9,809 bases of DNA from JANWHZ01 sp964527385 (GCA_964527385.1 CAZGPZ010000039.1:1-9809), one strand, 5' to 3'. Shown: positions 1 to 6,303, counted from the first letter of the stretch. Translations and numbers: made by a program. Notes: generated by a model not told the origin, from the letters alone.

Positions 1-80
1 ACAGTCCTCGCTTCGGGTAGCCTGTGGCTTTCACAACACGCGCGCCAGGCTCGCTGCAAATGGCCAAGAACAACCAAGGA

Positions 81-419
81 CAAGGCAGAGCCTTGCCATA
101 ATCAATCCCTGTCCGGCGAGGAGCCGGGCAGGCGCCATGGTTACTGGCCACTTGGAGGGAGCTTGGCGAAACTGTTGGTGCAACCAACAACTTTCCGCCG
201 ACAGGCGGACGAACCAACGCTGCCCGGAGGGACGATCCCCCGCAAGGGGGTCGATCGTTGGTTCGGTTGTTGGGCTGCACAACGGTTGCCCACGCGAGCG
301 GAACGTGGCCTAGGTTTTTGCTTACTTTTTGCCAATGAAAAAAGTAAGTGCCGGTTCCCGCCAGAGGGAACCAAGGCTTGATCATCAAGCAAAGAAGGTT
401 CGGTTCTTTGCGAAAGAAC
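81..419. repeat. Hairpin-dense non-coding region
   Basis: No supported gene lies in 1-427; this part is packed with inverted repeats read directly from the sequence. They are 81-86/90-95 (CAAGGC/GCCTTG), 108-117/123-132 (10 bp with one T.G, loop GAGGA), 173-179/183-189 (TGTTGGT/ACCAACA), 194-199/204-209 (TCCGCC/GGCGGA), 210-219/256-265 (CGAACCAACG, 10 bp), with 237-241/246-250 (CCCCC/GGGGG) nested inside, and 290-294/304-308. Further along are 321-330/339-348 (CTTACTTTTT, 10 bp), 353-359/366-372 (GGTTCCC/GGGAACC), 376-382/384-390 (GCTTGAT/ATCAAGC) and 403-409/413-419 (GTTCTTT/AAAGAAC). Outer arms 178-191 and 266-280 are also nearly complementary. The last hairpin starts 9 bases beyond the stop of the 428-1318 gene, so part of the run could end that transcript. 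Bases 1-80 show nothing I can name. Confidence 0.75.
353..372 (-). terminator. Possible terminator hairpin for the surface cluster
   Basis: On the minus strand a GGTTCCC/GGGAACC stem with a 6-base loop is followed, about 9 bases later, by a run of six T. It lies about 55 bases past the TAA of the 428-1318 gene. The delay between stem and T-run is longer than in a classical intrinsic terminator, and neighbouring hairpins at 376-390 and 403-419 could also contribute, so this is a tentative call. Confidence 0.35.
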
Positions 420-427
420 AACTGGAG

Positions 428-1318
428 TTATATCTGTTCGCGGCTGGCTTCGATAGACTTGCGAATCTCGTACAGCTCGTGCCGGCGGCCGAGCCAGAAG
501 GCTACCAGGATCAACGGCACGGCAATGAGCATGAATTGCCACAGGATAATGTACCTCGTTATGGTCGTCGTGCCGCCATTCGCGGTCGACAAGCCGCCGA
601 CAATCTGCCCGTTCGCAACGCCGACCAATTGCAGGTACGCTGATGTCCCATTCGCATCAGTCACCTTGACGACGATGTTGTACACGCCAGCCTGCGTGTA
701 AGTGTGGTTTACATTCACCACGCCGGAGAAAGCTATGCTCTTCAGGTCGGCGCCGTTGCCGTCACCCCAGTCGACGCTCAGGGCATACGGTGAGCGCCCA
801 CCACTGACGATCAGCGGCCAGGTCAGGACTGAGCCAGGGTTCACTCCCAAGCGGGCATACGCGCTCGTGACCGTCACATGGGTACCGAACTTGGCGAATT
901 GCGCGTCGTTGAACGTGACAGTGACGACGTTGGAATCCGGTCCGGCTTGGTCCAGTGCGTCGTACACGCGTGCGACCAGGTCGTTCCGGCCGCTGAAGAG
1001 GTCAATCTTCAGGCTATAGCTGCCATTCACGCACATAACCGAGCCGACAAACACGTTGTTGGAGAATACTTTCACCAATAGGTCCGACTTGCACAAGCCG
1101 CTAACCGTGATCGGGATGCTCGTGAATACCTGCCCGTTTGACGGCACGCCAATGGTCGCCGCCTGCGTTGGCGGGTTGCCCGGCACCGAGCCTTCAAGCC
1201 CGACCGAACCGGACTGTGGGTTCTGTGACGACCCAAGCGCGCCCACACCCACTGCCGGCATAGCTGCACAAGTTACGGCCACTAGGACCAGCAGGAGTAG
1301 GTTACAGGCTTTCTTCAT
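428..1318 (-). CDS. Ig/PKD-domain surface protein with C-terminal membrane anchor
   Basis: This is a 296-aa predicted exported protein. Residues 1-25 are a signal peptide (MKKA plus a Leu/Val core). Residues 55-138 form an Ig-like beta domain with a probable Cys76-Cys96 pair. Residues 147-233 look like a PKD domain, with WGDG at 184-187 and the HTYTQAGVYNIVVKVTD strand pattern. Residues 256-277 are a hydrophobic helix followed by a basic tail beginning RRHELYEIRK. This predicts a type I protein with both domains outside the cell and a short cytoplasmic tail. It is last in the four-gene cluster, 65 bases after the DUF916-like gene. No Shine-Dalgarno sequence precedes the ATG; a perfect TATAAT lies 13 bases upstream. 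Adhesion or complex assembly at the surface is inference; no enzyme motif is visible. Confidence 0.88.
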   Translation of the reverse strand: MKKACNLLLLVLVAVTCAAMPAVGVGALGSSQNPQSGSVGLEGSVPGNPPTQAATIGVPSNGQVFTSIPITVSGLCKSDLLVKVFSNNVFVGSVMCVNGSYSLKIDLFSGRNDLVARVYDALDQAGPDSNVVTVTFNDAQFAKFGTHVTVTSAYARLGVNPGSVLTWPLIVSGGRSPYALSVDWGDGNGADLKSIAFSGVVNVNHTYTQAGVYNIVVKVTDANGTSAYLQLVGVANGQIVGGLSTANGGTTTITRYIILWQFMLIAVPLILVAFWLGRRHELYEIRKSIEASREQI

Positions 1319-1331
1319 GTTGCTACTGCTT

Positions 1332-1337
1332 ATTATA
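1332..1337 (-). promoter_or_regulatory. TATAAT -10 box close to the start codon
   Basis: A perfect TATAAT on the minus strand ends 13 bases before the ATG at 1318, which would give a leader of roughly 6-7 bases. No good -35 is seen at 16-18 bp spacing (GCTGTT at 17 bp is poor). It may be an internal promoter for the last gene of the cluster; it could also be chance in an A/T-rich gap. Confidence 0.35.
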
Positions 1338-1383
1338 CCGCTTCCACCTTAGCCAACAGCATAGCAATTACCAATACTTTGGC

Positions 1384-2370
1384 CTAGCGGCGGGCGCGCC
1401 GGACAATATTGCGGTCGTACTGCCGCTTCAACTTCGGGAAGCCAAATATGAGGAACACGATAACCGCGACAAGCAACAACACTCCGATAATCGCCGGCAA
1501 AGGCACGACATAGAATGTAGTCTGACCGCTCATCAGCTGGCCGTTCGTGCCATAGCTAAAGTTGCCATACACGGTGTATTTGCCAAACCAACCAACTTTG
1601 TCCAGCTTTACGTTGAACCGTCGGATGCTATCCGGCAGCACGTTGCCCCTGGTAGCGTCATTTACCTCGTAGGATGCAAGCTGGGTATTCCCTTGCTTTA
1701 GTAAGACTTTACCGAAAGGCTGCTCCTGCACGTCCCCAAGGTTTTGGAACCGTATGGCTGCGTAAAGGTTTTGGTTGCTCGTGAAGATGACACTCGGGCT
1801 GCCGTTGGTACCGCCACGCACATCCATGCTTGCCAAATCAAGTTGTTCCTTGAAGTTACCAGTAACCCGGACTAGTACAAGTGACGCGACACTCGAGGAA
1901 AGCGTGACGTTATTGGCTTGGTTGACAGAGGCAGGCGCAAATCGTACCGCACCATAATAACCGCCGCCGGACGTCCCCTTCGGAATGGTTATATCGACTT
2001 TGACGGCCTTGCTCGCGCCGGCACCAAGCGAGACATCAGGAATGGGCGCTACAAACCGTTTAAGGCTATGTACGGGCGCATATTGCCCAGGATTCAGCAG
2101 TAATGCCGGGTTGCCAGTTTCGCCTTCCGATGTGAAATCGTTGATGACAACTTGCAACGTGGCGGGCGAATCGGTGACATTCTGGACATTGATGGTAACG
2201 ACCTGCGTGTCCCCAGGGTTAATGGTCAGGTTCGTCGTCACTGGTGACACTCTCAAGCCATTGCCACCACTTGTCGCAGCAGACGCAGAAATAGGTACTA
2301 GCGAACCAATGAGCAGCATGCAGCCTGACAAAATACTGACCAGCAACGCTGTGCGCTTCGGCATCTTCAT
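1384..2370 (-). CDS. DUF916/WxL-interacting-protein-like membrane protein
   Basis: This 328-aa protein has a signal peptide (residues 1-31), an Ig-like domain at about 38-146, a second beta-rich domain at about 155-290, a transmembrane helix at 293-311 and a strongly basic tail (KLKRQYDRNIVRRARR). The first domain runs from VSPVTTNLTINPGDTQVVTI, a typical N-terminal strand pair of DUF916-type domains, to ITIPKGTSGGGYYGAVRF, which matches the 'mPk...GgilGgi.f' end of that family. In Firmicutes these proteins anchor in the membrane and bind WxL proteins and peptidoglycan; the domain order and length here fit. It follows the two exported paralogues by 94 bases. The ATG at 2370 is preferred over Met3 because GGAG lies 13 bases upstream, a loose spacing. 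LSGC at 14-17 resembles a lipobox but sits inside the hydrophobic core. Stop is TAG. Confidence 0.88.
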   Translation of the reverse strand: MKMPKRTALLVSILSGCMLLIGSLVPISASAATSGGNGLRVSPVTTNLTINPGDTQVVTINVQNVTDSPATLQVVINDFTSEGETGNPALLLNPGQYAPVHSLKRFVAPIPDVSLGAGASKAVKVDITIPKGTSGGGYYGAVRFAPASVNQANNVTLSSSVASLVLVRVTGNFKEQLDLASMDVRGGTNGSPSVIFTSNQNLYAAIRFQNLGDVQEQPFGKVLLKQGNTQLASYEVNDATRGNVLPDSIRRFNVKLDKVGWFGKYTVYGNFSYGTNGQLMSGQTTFYVVPLPAIIGVLLLVAVIVFLIFGFPKLKRQYDRNIVRRARR

Positions 2371-2406
2371 AACGTTATCATCACTCCATTTACTTAAGAT
2401 GTATTA

Positions 2407-2435
2407 ATCGTACCAAAACGCTTACGGCGTGACAA
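2407..2435 (-). promoter_or_regulatory. Sigma70-type promoter for the DUF916-like gene
   Basis: On the minus strand, TTGTCA (2435-2430, 5 of 6 matches to TTGACA) is followed after 17 bp by TACGAT (2412-2407, 4 of 6), with TGG directly before it as an extended -10. The predicted start of transcription is near 2400, giving a leader of about 30 bases that contains GGAG. This would let the two membrane-anchored genes be expressed apart from the two exported paralogues upstream. A weak ACGC/GCGT stem plus TTTT (2430-2415) overlaps the spacer. Confidence 0.5.
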
Positions 2436-2464
2436 CTCGTATTGTATTCCCATATGAAAAATGG

Positions 2465-3526
2465 CTAGAAAGTCGCGGTACATACATACGTCAGCGTCGA
2501 GACGTACACACCGACTGCTTGGCCCTTGGGTATATTGACGATGTAACTCGTCGTGAAGAGCCGATAAGCATCTGTGTTTGTGTCGCTCGCCACTACGTCC
2601 CCCGGTACGAATTTATAAAAGTTCGGTACGTTGTAGCCAGCTGCTGGCGCAGCATTGCCCCCTCCCTGCGGGTTCGCGCCTACGGAGGGCGTCACGTTTG
2701 CCACGAGATTGAGCCCGAACTGGCTCGTGCCGGGACGCGAGACGTCCGCGGCGGCAACCGCCGTAATATCATGGGTGCCCGACACCATCGTCGTGCCATT
2801 CACGGTAATCGCGAAACCGCTGCCAGCGTTCGTCGCGGTAAGCATTTGGGTTGTACCGCTCTTCGTCGCCGTGTCGCTCAGGTTGCCGAAGTTCACATAG
2901 TCGCCAGATGCATTAGTGCAGTCGAACCCGGTAATCGTTACGCCAAGGCAGAAAAGCAAATACGGCGGCACGTACGTGCTTATCTGGACCGGCTCGTTCA
3001 TGCTGAAGGCCAAGCCATTGCCTTCGCTGTTCGCCCCCGATGCATCGTTCGAAGCAAACGTTTCTACCCGCCCGAAGTAGGTGCCGGTAGTACTCGGGTT
3101 AGTCACGCCCGTAAACGTATATGACAAGTTCACGGAGGTCGTAACCGCTGGGAAGCGCGTTAGAACGATAGTGTCTGTTGTCGTCCCAGGCGCATAAATA
3201 CTAAAACCCGTCTCGCCCGTTTGCGCGCTCAGTGCCGCAGCAGATATATCAAAGCCTGCAGGTGCGTTGCATACGTCACCTATAAGAGGGGTATTCGAGC
3301 AAACTTCCAGCCTGATTGATCCGAGCACTTCGCTGCCGGGCAATGTTAGTGACAGCTGGTACGTCGTCGTTGCACTGGCAATGGAACTGCCTATCTCCAG
3401 GCTGCGCCTAGGCAGGTTTGCCCCATAGACAGGGCGGAAATAGAATAGTCCTACTCCTATCAGTAGGACTATTGCTAGTATGCTTTTCGAATGCCGGCTA
3501 TGTAGTATGTCTGCTATTCGCCTCAT
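2465..3526 (-). CDS. Exported beta-sandwich protein, paralogue of the next gene upstream
   Basis: This 353-aa protein has a basic N-terminus and a hydrophobic segment at residues 14-34, either a signal peptide cut near VYG36 or an uncleaved anchor; the rest is Thr/Ser/Ala-rich beta sequence. It aligns by eye with the 427-aa product upstream: C-SN-PL-GD-C followed by PA-FD (Cys76, Cys86), NP-T-GT-F/Y-R, FC...C (Cys193, Cys203), and a C-terminal strand ending in Phe (VGVYVSTLTYVCTATF). It contains no Trp, so no WxL motif is present, although the last strand resembles the end of a WxL domain in layout. It starts 17 bases after the previous stop. There is no Shine-Dalgarno sequence; translational coupling or a start-proximal -10 box is possible. 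Stop is TAG. The family has no function I can name; a cell-surface structural role is inferred. Confidence 0.85.
   Translation of the reverse strand: MRRIADILHSRHSKSILAIVLLIGVGLFYFRPVYGANLPRRSLEIGSSIASATTTYQLSLTLPGSEVLGSIRLEVCSNTPLIGDVCNAPAGFDISAAALSAQTGETGFSIYAPGTTTDTIVLTRFPAVTTSVNLSYTFTGVTNPSTTGTYFGRVETFASNDASGANSEGNGLAFSMNEPVQISTYVPPYLLFCLGVTITGFDCTNASGDYVNFGNLSDTATKSGTTQMLTATNAGSGFAITVNGTTMVSGTHDITAVAAADVSRPGTSQFGLNLVANVTPSVGANPQGGGNAAPAAGYNVPNFYKFVPGDVVASDTNTDAYRLFTTSYIVNIPKGQAVGVYVSTLTYVCTATF
3444..3473 (-). other. Perfect 12-bp inverted repeat inside coding sequence
   Basis: AATAGTCCTACT (3444-3455) and AGTAGGACTATT (3462-3473) are exact reverse complements separated by CCTATC. They cover codons 18-28 of the 353-aa gene, the hydrophobic core of its export signal. 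The transcript would fold into a 12-bp stem starting 53 bases inside the gene. It could slow translation or stabilise or attenuate the mRNA between two paralogues, or be coincidental. It has no T-run, so it is not an intrinsic terminator. Confidence 0.6.
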
Positions 3527-3533
3527 TCATATT

Positions 3534-3539
3534 ATTTTA
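3534..3539 (-). promoter_or_regulatory. Possible start-proximal -10 box (TAAAAT)
   Basis: TAAAAT (5 of 6 to TATAAT) on the minus strand ends 7 bases before the ATG at 3526, inside the 17-base gap between the paralogues. This is the spacing expected for a leaderless transcript, and no Shine-Dalgarno sequence is present. The gap is A/T-rich, so chance is a real alternative. Confidence 0.3.
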
Positions 3540-3543
3540 AGCT

Positions 3544-4827
3544 TTAGAACGAGCCCGTTGCAATCAGTGATTCACTTTGGCTATATATACCAGCCGGGGT
3601 GGTCAGCGATGCGGTCGCCGCGAAGTTGAGCGCGGACGTAGTTTGGTTGACAGGAGCAGCTGTGTGATAAACCGTGTCACCGTATGTGCTGACTACGTTA
3701 TCATTTGAGGTACTGTCATCTAGCCCGTACAGTGCGGTAGTGTCGTTACCGGTCATCGCTGGGGTAGTTGTCGCCGCGCAGTTGGTAGCACCGCCGTCAT
3801 CGTAGGGAGCGTCCTTTACTACGCCGCTTCCGCTGATGTTAGGCACGACACACATGCCGAATTCTGCAGTGCCCTTGGTGATAGCTGACGCTGTAAGTGG
3901 TGAGCCTGACAGGACACCTTCGCCGGGGATTTCACATGATACACCATTATCCCTCGTAAGACCGCCGCAGCTGCCGGCACCAATGGTGAGGTCCTTCATC
4001 CGGACGATCGCGCCGTTCGTAGCGTTGGTGGAGAGTTGGGTCCAAGCGCTGGCCGCATCTACTGCGGAGCTGTCGATAGCGGTCGTTGTGCCTACTGCGT
4101 GACCAATCGTCAGGTTTACTGGCGCTGTGGCGCTTGCGCAGGTTGATGCGGATATATCCGTGCTCGAGGTACAGAAGGTGATCTGCTCCATGACGCGTGC
4201 AGTGATATTGATGTCGGACACGGTGCTTAGTGCGACACCGCCCGCGTCAACAACATTCGTCGTACTACTACCATCACCACTGCTTGCAGCAGCCCATGTC
4301 GCAGCTTGACCAGATGTACCAAACGTGAATATACGTGCATAGAAGGTTCCGAGAGTGTTTGGGTTGTGCACAGTAGAGACCGTGAATGATGCGGCAGCGC
4401 CACTAGGGGTACCTGTGCATGCGCTGTCGTCGAGAATCAAGGTCCGATAACCGGGGGTATTGTTGGCACCGCTTGCCGTAAACGAACAGCTAGATTCCCC
4501 TGGTATTGTCGTACCAGTAACCGTGGGCGTGGCAGTCACGTCGAAGCTTGCAGGAAGTGTGCATGTATCCCCCGGTAGTGGGTCGTTGCTGCAGAAGTCA
4601 ACGGCTATCCCATGAATGGCTGTGGCTGTCGTTGCTGGCGAAAATGTTACTAGGTAGCTGACAGAAGTTGCGTTCACTTTGGCACTACTCATTTTAATAC
4701 TGCGCGTCGTTACCTGACCGTACGCGAACGCATGTGAATACAGCATCGGCACCAGCCCTGCTGACGCAAGCGCCAACGCTAGAGCAGCGTACGCACTTTT
4801 GGCTACCCTACGTAGTTTCGCTTTCAT
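3544..4827 (-). CDS. Exported cysteine-paired beta-sandwich surface protein
   Basis: This 427-aa protein is first in the surface cluster. Residues 1-35 are a signal peptide (MKAKLRR, Ala/Leu core, cut after SHAFA). The mature part is low in charge and rich in Thr, Ser and Ala. Landmarks shared with the next gene are RSIKMSS near 42-48, Cys79 and Cys89 in CSNDPLPGDTC, NPNTLGTFYARIFTF, FC...C at the start of the second half, and a final strand PAGIYSQSESLIATGSF. Extra Cys pairs (for example GSCGGLTRDNGVSC) suggest disulfides formed outside the cell. A good Shine-Dalgarno site, AAAGGAG, lies 10 bases before the ATG and a sigma70-type promoter lies farther upstream. There is no anchor, so retention would need a partner, plausibly the DUF916-like protein. 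WTQL near the middle is not a WxL motif. No function is known to me. Confidence 0.88.
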   Translation of the reverse strand: MKAKLRRVAKSAYAALALALASAGLVPMLYSHAFAYGQVTTRSIKMSSAKVNATSVSYLVTFSPATTATAIHGIAVDFCSNDPLPGDTCTLPASFDVTATPTVTGTTIPGESSCSFTASGANNTPGYRTLILDDSACTGTPSGAAASFTVSTVHNPNTLGTFYARIFTFGTSGQAATWAAASSGDGSSTTNVVDAGGVALSTVSDINITARVMEQITFCTSSTDISASTCASATAPVNLTIGHAVGTTTAIDSSAVDAASAWTQLSTNATNGAIVRMKDLTIGAGSCGGLTRDNGVSCEIPGEGVLSGSPLTASAITKGTAEFGMCVVPNISGSGVVKDAPYDDGGATNCAATTTPAMTGNDTTALYGLDDSTSNDNVVSTYGDTVYHTAAPVNQTTSALNFAATASLTTPAGIYSQSESLIATGSF

Positions 4828-4891
4828 TACTATTACTCTCCTTTATGTTTGTATCTGTTTGGCGACTGTTTATTATTGGTTAGTCAGGTGA

Positions 4892-4921
4892 ATAGTAACA
4901 CGCTTATGTTGGGGCTTGCAA
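4892..4921 (-). promoter_or_regulatory. Sigma70-type promoter of the surface-protein cluster
   Basis: On the minus strand, TTGCAA (4921-4916) is followed after 18 bp by TACTAT (4897-4892), each 4 of 6 to consensus. The predicted transcript starts near 4885 and has a leader of about 57 bases carrying AAAGGAG before the ATG at 4827. The gap 4828-5035 otherwise holds only the palindrome at 4999-5035. Confidence 0.45.
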
Positions 4922-4998
4922 GGGTTTTCTTGGGTGACTTATACACAGGTAGCCACTTTGCCCGGCATTTCCATTATTAGGCATATTTTGCCAGGGCT

Positions 4999-5035
4999 TG
5001 TATCCCCCACGTCACGCCGCAGGATGACGGCATCC
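4999..5035. repeat. Degenerate copy of the 30-bp dispersed palindrome
   Basis: The segment runs from TTGTATCCCCC to GCAGGATGACGG and shares the ends of the better copies at 5597 and 9633, but its stem is largely lost (ATCC/GGAT only). Next to it GGATG/CATCC (5022-5026/5031-5035, loop ACGG) gives a small hairpin directly after the kinase stop codon, which might help end that transcript. Confidence 0.4.
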
Positions 5036-5578
5036 TTACCAAGGTGAAATCTTCATTTCCAGCAGCCACTGGCGAAGCGAAGCATATTGCATGCCGAACG
5101 TGGCGGTGCCCCAGACTTGCGCGACCTTTTCCGGGGGTGTCGGCGGCTCGAACAAGTGTACGTGCTTGTCGAACACTGCGGCTGGTACTTGGCGTTTGTA
5201 CTCTTTGGAAAAGTCCGCCATTCGAACCACGCCTGCACGCGCCCTGGCAGTTTGTTCCGGCACACGCACCCATATTCCCACCGCTGGCAGGTTATGCGAT
5301 AAAGCTATACTCGCTATGTCCTGCCGAAGCGCCCGCGAATGCAACATCGCGTCGTAGACGACAGATTTGCCACTACGCAATCCCACCACGACACGCCGCC
5401 GCATCTCGCCGCGCACCATCGCTACTTCGTCCGGCGTGAACTTCGGGTGGGTAAATAGTTCATAGCCGATCTTGTCGCCATAGATATGGTCGATGCTCAG
5501 CTGCTTCGCCAGGCTTTGCGCGAAGGTCGTCTTGCCCGACCCAGGAAGCCCAACCATGTAGAAAAGCACCGCCGGCAT
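5036..5578 (-). CDS. P-loop kinase-like ATP-binding protein (AAA_33 type)
   Basis: This 180-aa cytosolic protein begins with a beta strand and a Walker A motif, GLPGSGKT (residues 10-17). Asp35 in HIYGDKIG sits where related kinases hold the phosphate acceptor. Walker B is probably VVYDA (Asp76). VRVPEQTARARA at about 104-115 matches the R-rich lid segment of small P-loop kinases such as the polynucleotide-kinase-like AAA_33 and zeta-toxin relatives. It most likely phosphorylates a small molecule, nucleotide or nucleic acid end; the substrate cannot be told. No antitoxin-like partner is adjacent, so a toxin role is not supported. No clear Shine-Dalgarno sequence precedes the ATG; an in-frame TGA inside the upstream palindrome limits the start. 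Stop is TAA. It is separated from neighbours by palindromes and appears to be a single-gene unit. Confidence 0.88.
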   Translation of the reverse strand: MPAVLFYMVGLPGSGKTTFAQSLAKQLSIDHIYGDKIGYELFTHPKFTPDEVAMVRGEMRRRVVVGLRSGKSVVYDAMLHSRALRQDIASIALSHNLPAVGIWVRVPEQTARARAGVVRMADFSKEYKRQVPAAVFDKHVHLFEPPTPPEKVAQVWGTATFGMQYASLRQWLLEMKISPW

Positions 5579-5596
5579 GACCGTTACGCGCCCATC

Positions 5597-5626
5597 CCGT
5601 CATTCCCAACTTGATTGGGAATCCAG
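5597..5626. repeat. 30-bp dispersed palindrome, intact copy
   Basis: ATTCCCAA (5602-5609) and TTGGGAAT (5615-5622) pair perfectly around the loop CTTGA, flanked by CCGTC and CCAG. It differs from the copy at 9633-9662 (read on the other strand) at six positions that form three complete stem pairs, so the stem is kept. It lies 18 bases upstream of the kinase start. The remainder of gap 5579-5787 holds only the promoter-like and hairpin signals at 5721-5786. Confidence 0.8.
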
Positions 5627-5720
5627 CCAAATAAACCTCCAGCTGAAACATTTTCCCGGTCCCCATCTATGCAGGAAAGGCAAAACGAATATAGGCGTTT
5701 CAAGGTGTAAGCATATCGGC

Positions 5721-5786
5721 TTGGCGATAACATAGCGTTATGCTATTATACGGTTAAGACCTTCGGCACCGTGGTTTTTAAGCCAC
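5721..5786 (+). promoter_or_regulatory. Plus-strand promoter-like site with overlapping hairpins
   Basis: TTGGCG (5721-5726), a 17-bp spacer and TATTAT (5744-5749) read as a plus-strand promoter. The spacer is ATAAC-ATAGC-GTTAT, and the next five bases are GCTAT, so two hairpins compete (ATAAC with GTTAT, or ATAGC with GCTAT). Downstream are ACGGT/ACCGT (5750-5754/5768-5772) and GTGGTT/AGCCAC (5771-5776/5781-5786, one G.T pair that is lost on the other strand). No plus-strand gene follows, so an antisense or small RNA under the 3' end of the 146-aa gene is possible but unproven. A TATAAT also reads on the minus strand at 5750-5745, but without a -35. Confidence 0.25.
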
Positions 5787-5787
5787 A

Positions 5788-6228
5788 TCAGCGGGAGGCC
5801 TTTTTATTACCTGGATCTCTTGCTGGAAAAACTGAAAGGAAATCTTTACGATTCGTACGCTTGTTTTCTTTGATTTGAACACTGAAACGATCGCCATTTC
5901 TCGTCAAGCCAGAAAAGCGATGCAGAAGCGTGTTGAGATCCTCATTGGAAAAAATGGTTTCGGGTTGTTCTGTAGAATTACGGATCAGGTCGAGGGCTGC
6001 TAAGTAATACTTTAGGCGGCGCATTTGGTCCGCAGGATGTTTTTGTTTTAGGTGTTCCCAAAACGTATTAAGGAATATTTTATCCTTGGTGAAGTAGCGG
6101 GAGCGAACATATGCAACCCGTCGCGGAGTACACTTTTGTATAGTATGGTATTCGCGCCTCGCCGCGGCCATTACCTCAGCGTACGAGGTACCCGGAAGTA
6201 CTCCATATTTTGACTTATACTCGACCAT
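5788..6228 (-). CDS. Basic 146-aa protein of unknown function
   Basis: The product is a Lys/Arg-rich cytosolic protein with no signal peptide or membrane helix. The N-terminal half is predicted mostly helical (YAEVMAAARREYHTI). A middle segment, YFTKDKIFLNTFWEHL to RRLKYYLAALDLIRNS (about 45-85), leads to a beta-rich end with HRFSGLTRNGDRFSVQIKEN (103-122) and KDFLSVFP (128-135). This layout resembles a small family I recall as common in Saccharibacteria, without an assigned function. The strand pattern 'G.....VQIKE...kk.flSVFP' is loosely like small RNase/toxin folds of the RelE/PBECR type; that is speculation. A TGTTACAAT extended -10 ends 6 bases before the ATG and there is no Shine-Dalgarno sequence, which supports this start and a leaderless transcript. 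Stop is TGA. Confidence 0.8.
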   Translation of the reverse strand: MVEYKSKYGVLPGTSYAEVMAAARREYHTIQKCTPRRVAYVRSRYFTKDKIFLNTFWEHLKQKHPADQMRRLKYYLAALDLIRNSTEQPETIFSNEDLNTLLHRFSGLTRNGDRFSVQIKENKRTNRKDFLSVFPARDPGNKKASR

Positions 6229-6234
6229 GTGGTC

Positions 6235-6243
6235 ATTGTAACA
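6235..6243 (-). promoter_or_regulatory. Extended -10 promoter of a probably leaderless mRNA
   Basis: TGTTACAAT on the minus strand combines TGn with TACAAT (5 of 6). It ends exactly 6 bases before the ATG at 6228, so transcription would begin at or beside the start codon. No -35 is evident at 17 bp (AAATCC), which extended -10 promoters do not need. Confidence 0.5.
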
Positions 6244-6303
6244 GATAACTCTTCAGTGGATTTACCACGACACTTGTACAAATATCGCCATTACGTGCCC
6301 GCC

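Noticed and set aside
178..280. Integron attC-like site (GTTGGGC at 269-275)
   Set aside because: The opposing RYYYAAC box is absent at the other arm and no integrase or gene cassette is nearby.
31..542. Open frames of 72-133 codons on both strands across the left end
   Set aside because: They overlap one another and the inverted repeats, lack domain-like composition, and the longest runs into the real gene at 428 in another frame.
2429..3124. 231-codon plus-strand frame
   Set aside because: It is antisense to the 353-aa exported protein, which has a signal segment and a paralogue; the plus-strand translation is Arg/His-rich without recognisable motifs.
3544..4827. WTQL in the 427-aa protein as a WxL motif
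   Set aside because: The spacing is W-x-x-L, it lies mid-protein, and there is no second C-terminal copy as true WxL domains have.
5036..5578. Zeta-type toxin
   Set aside because: Only the general P-loop kinase features are visible and no antitoxin gene is adjacent.
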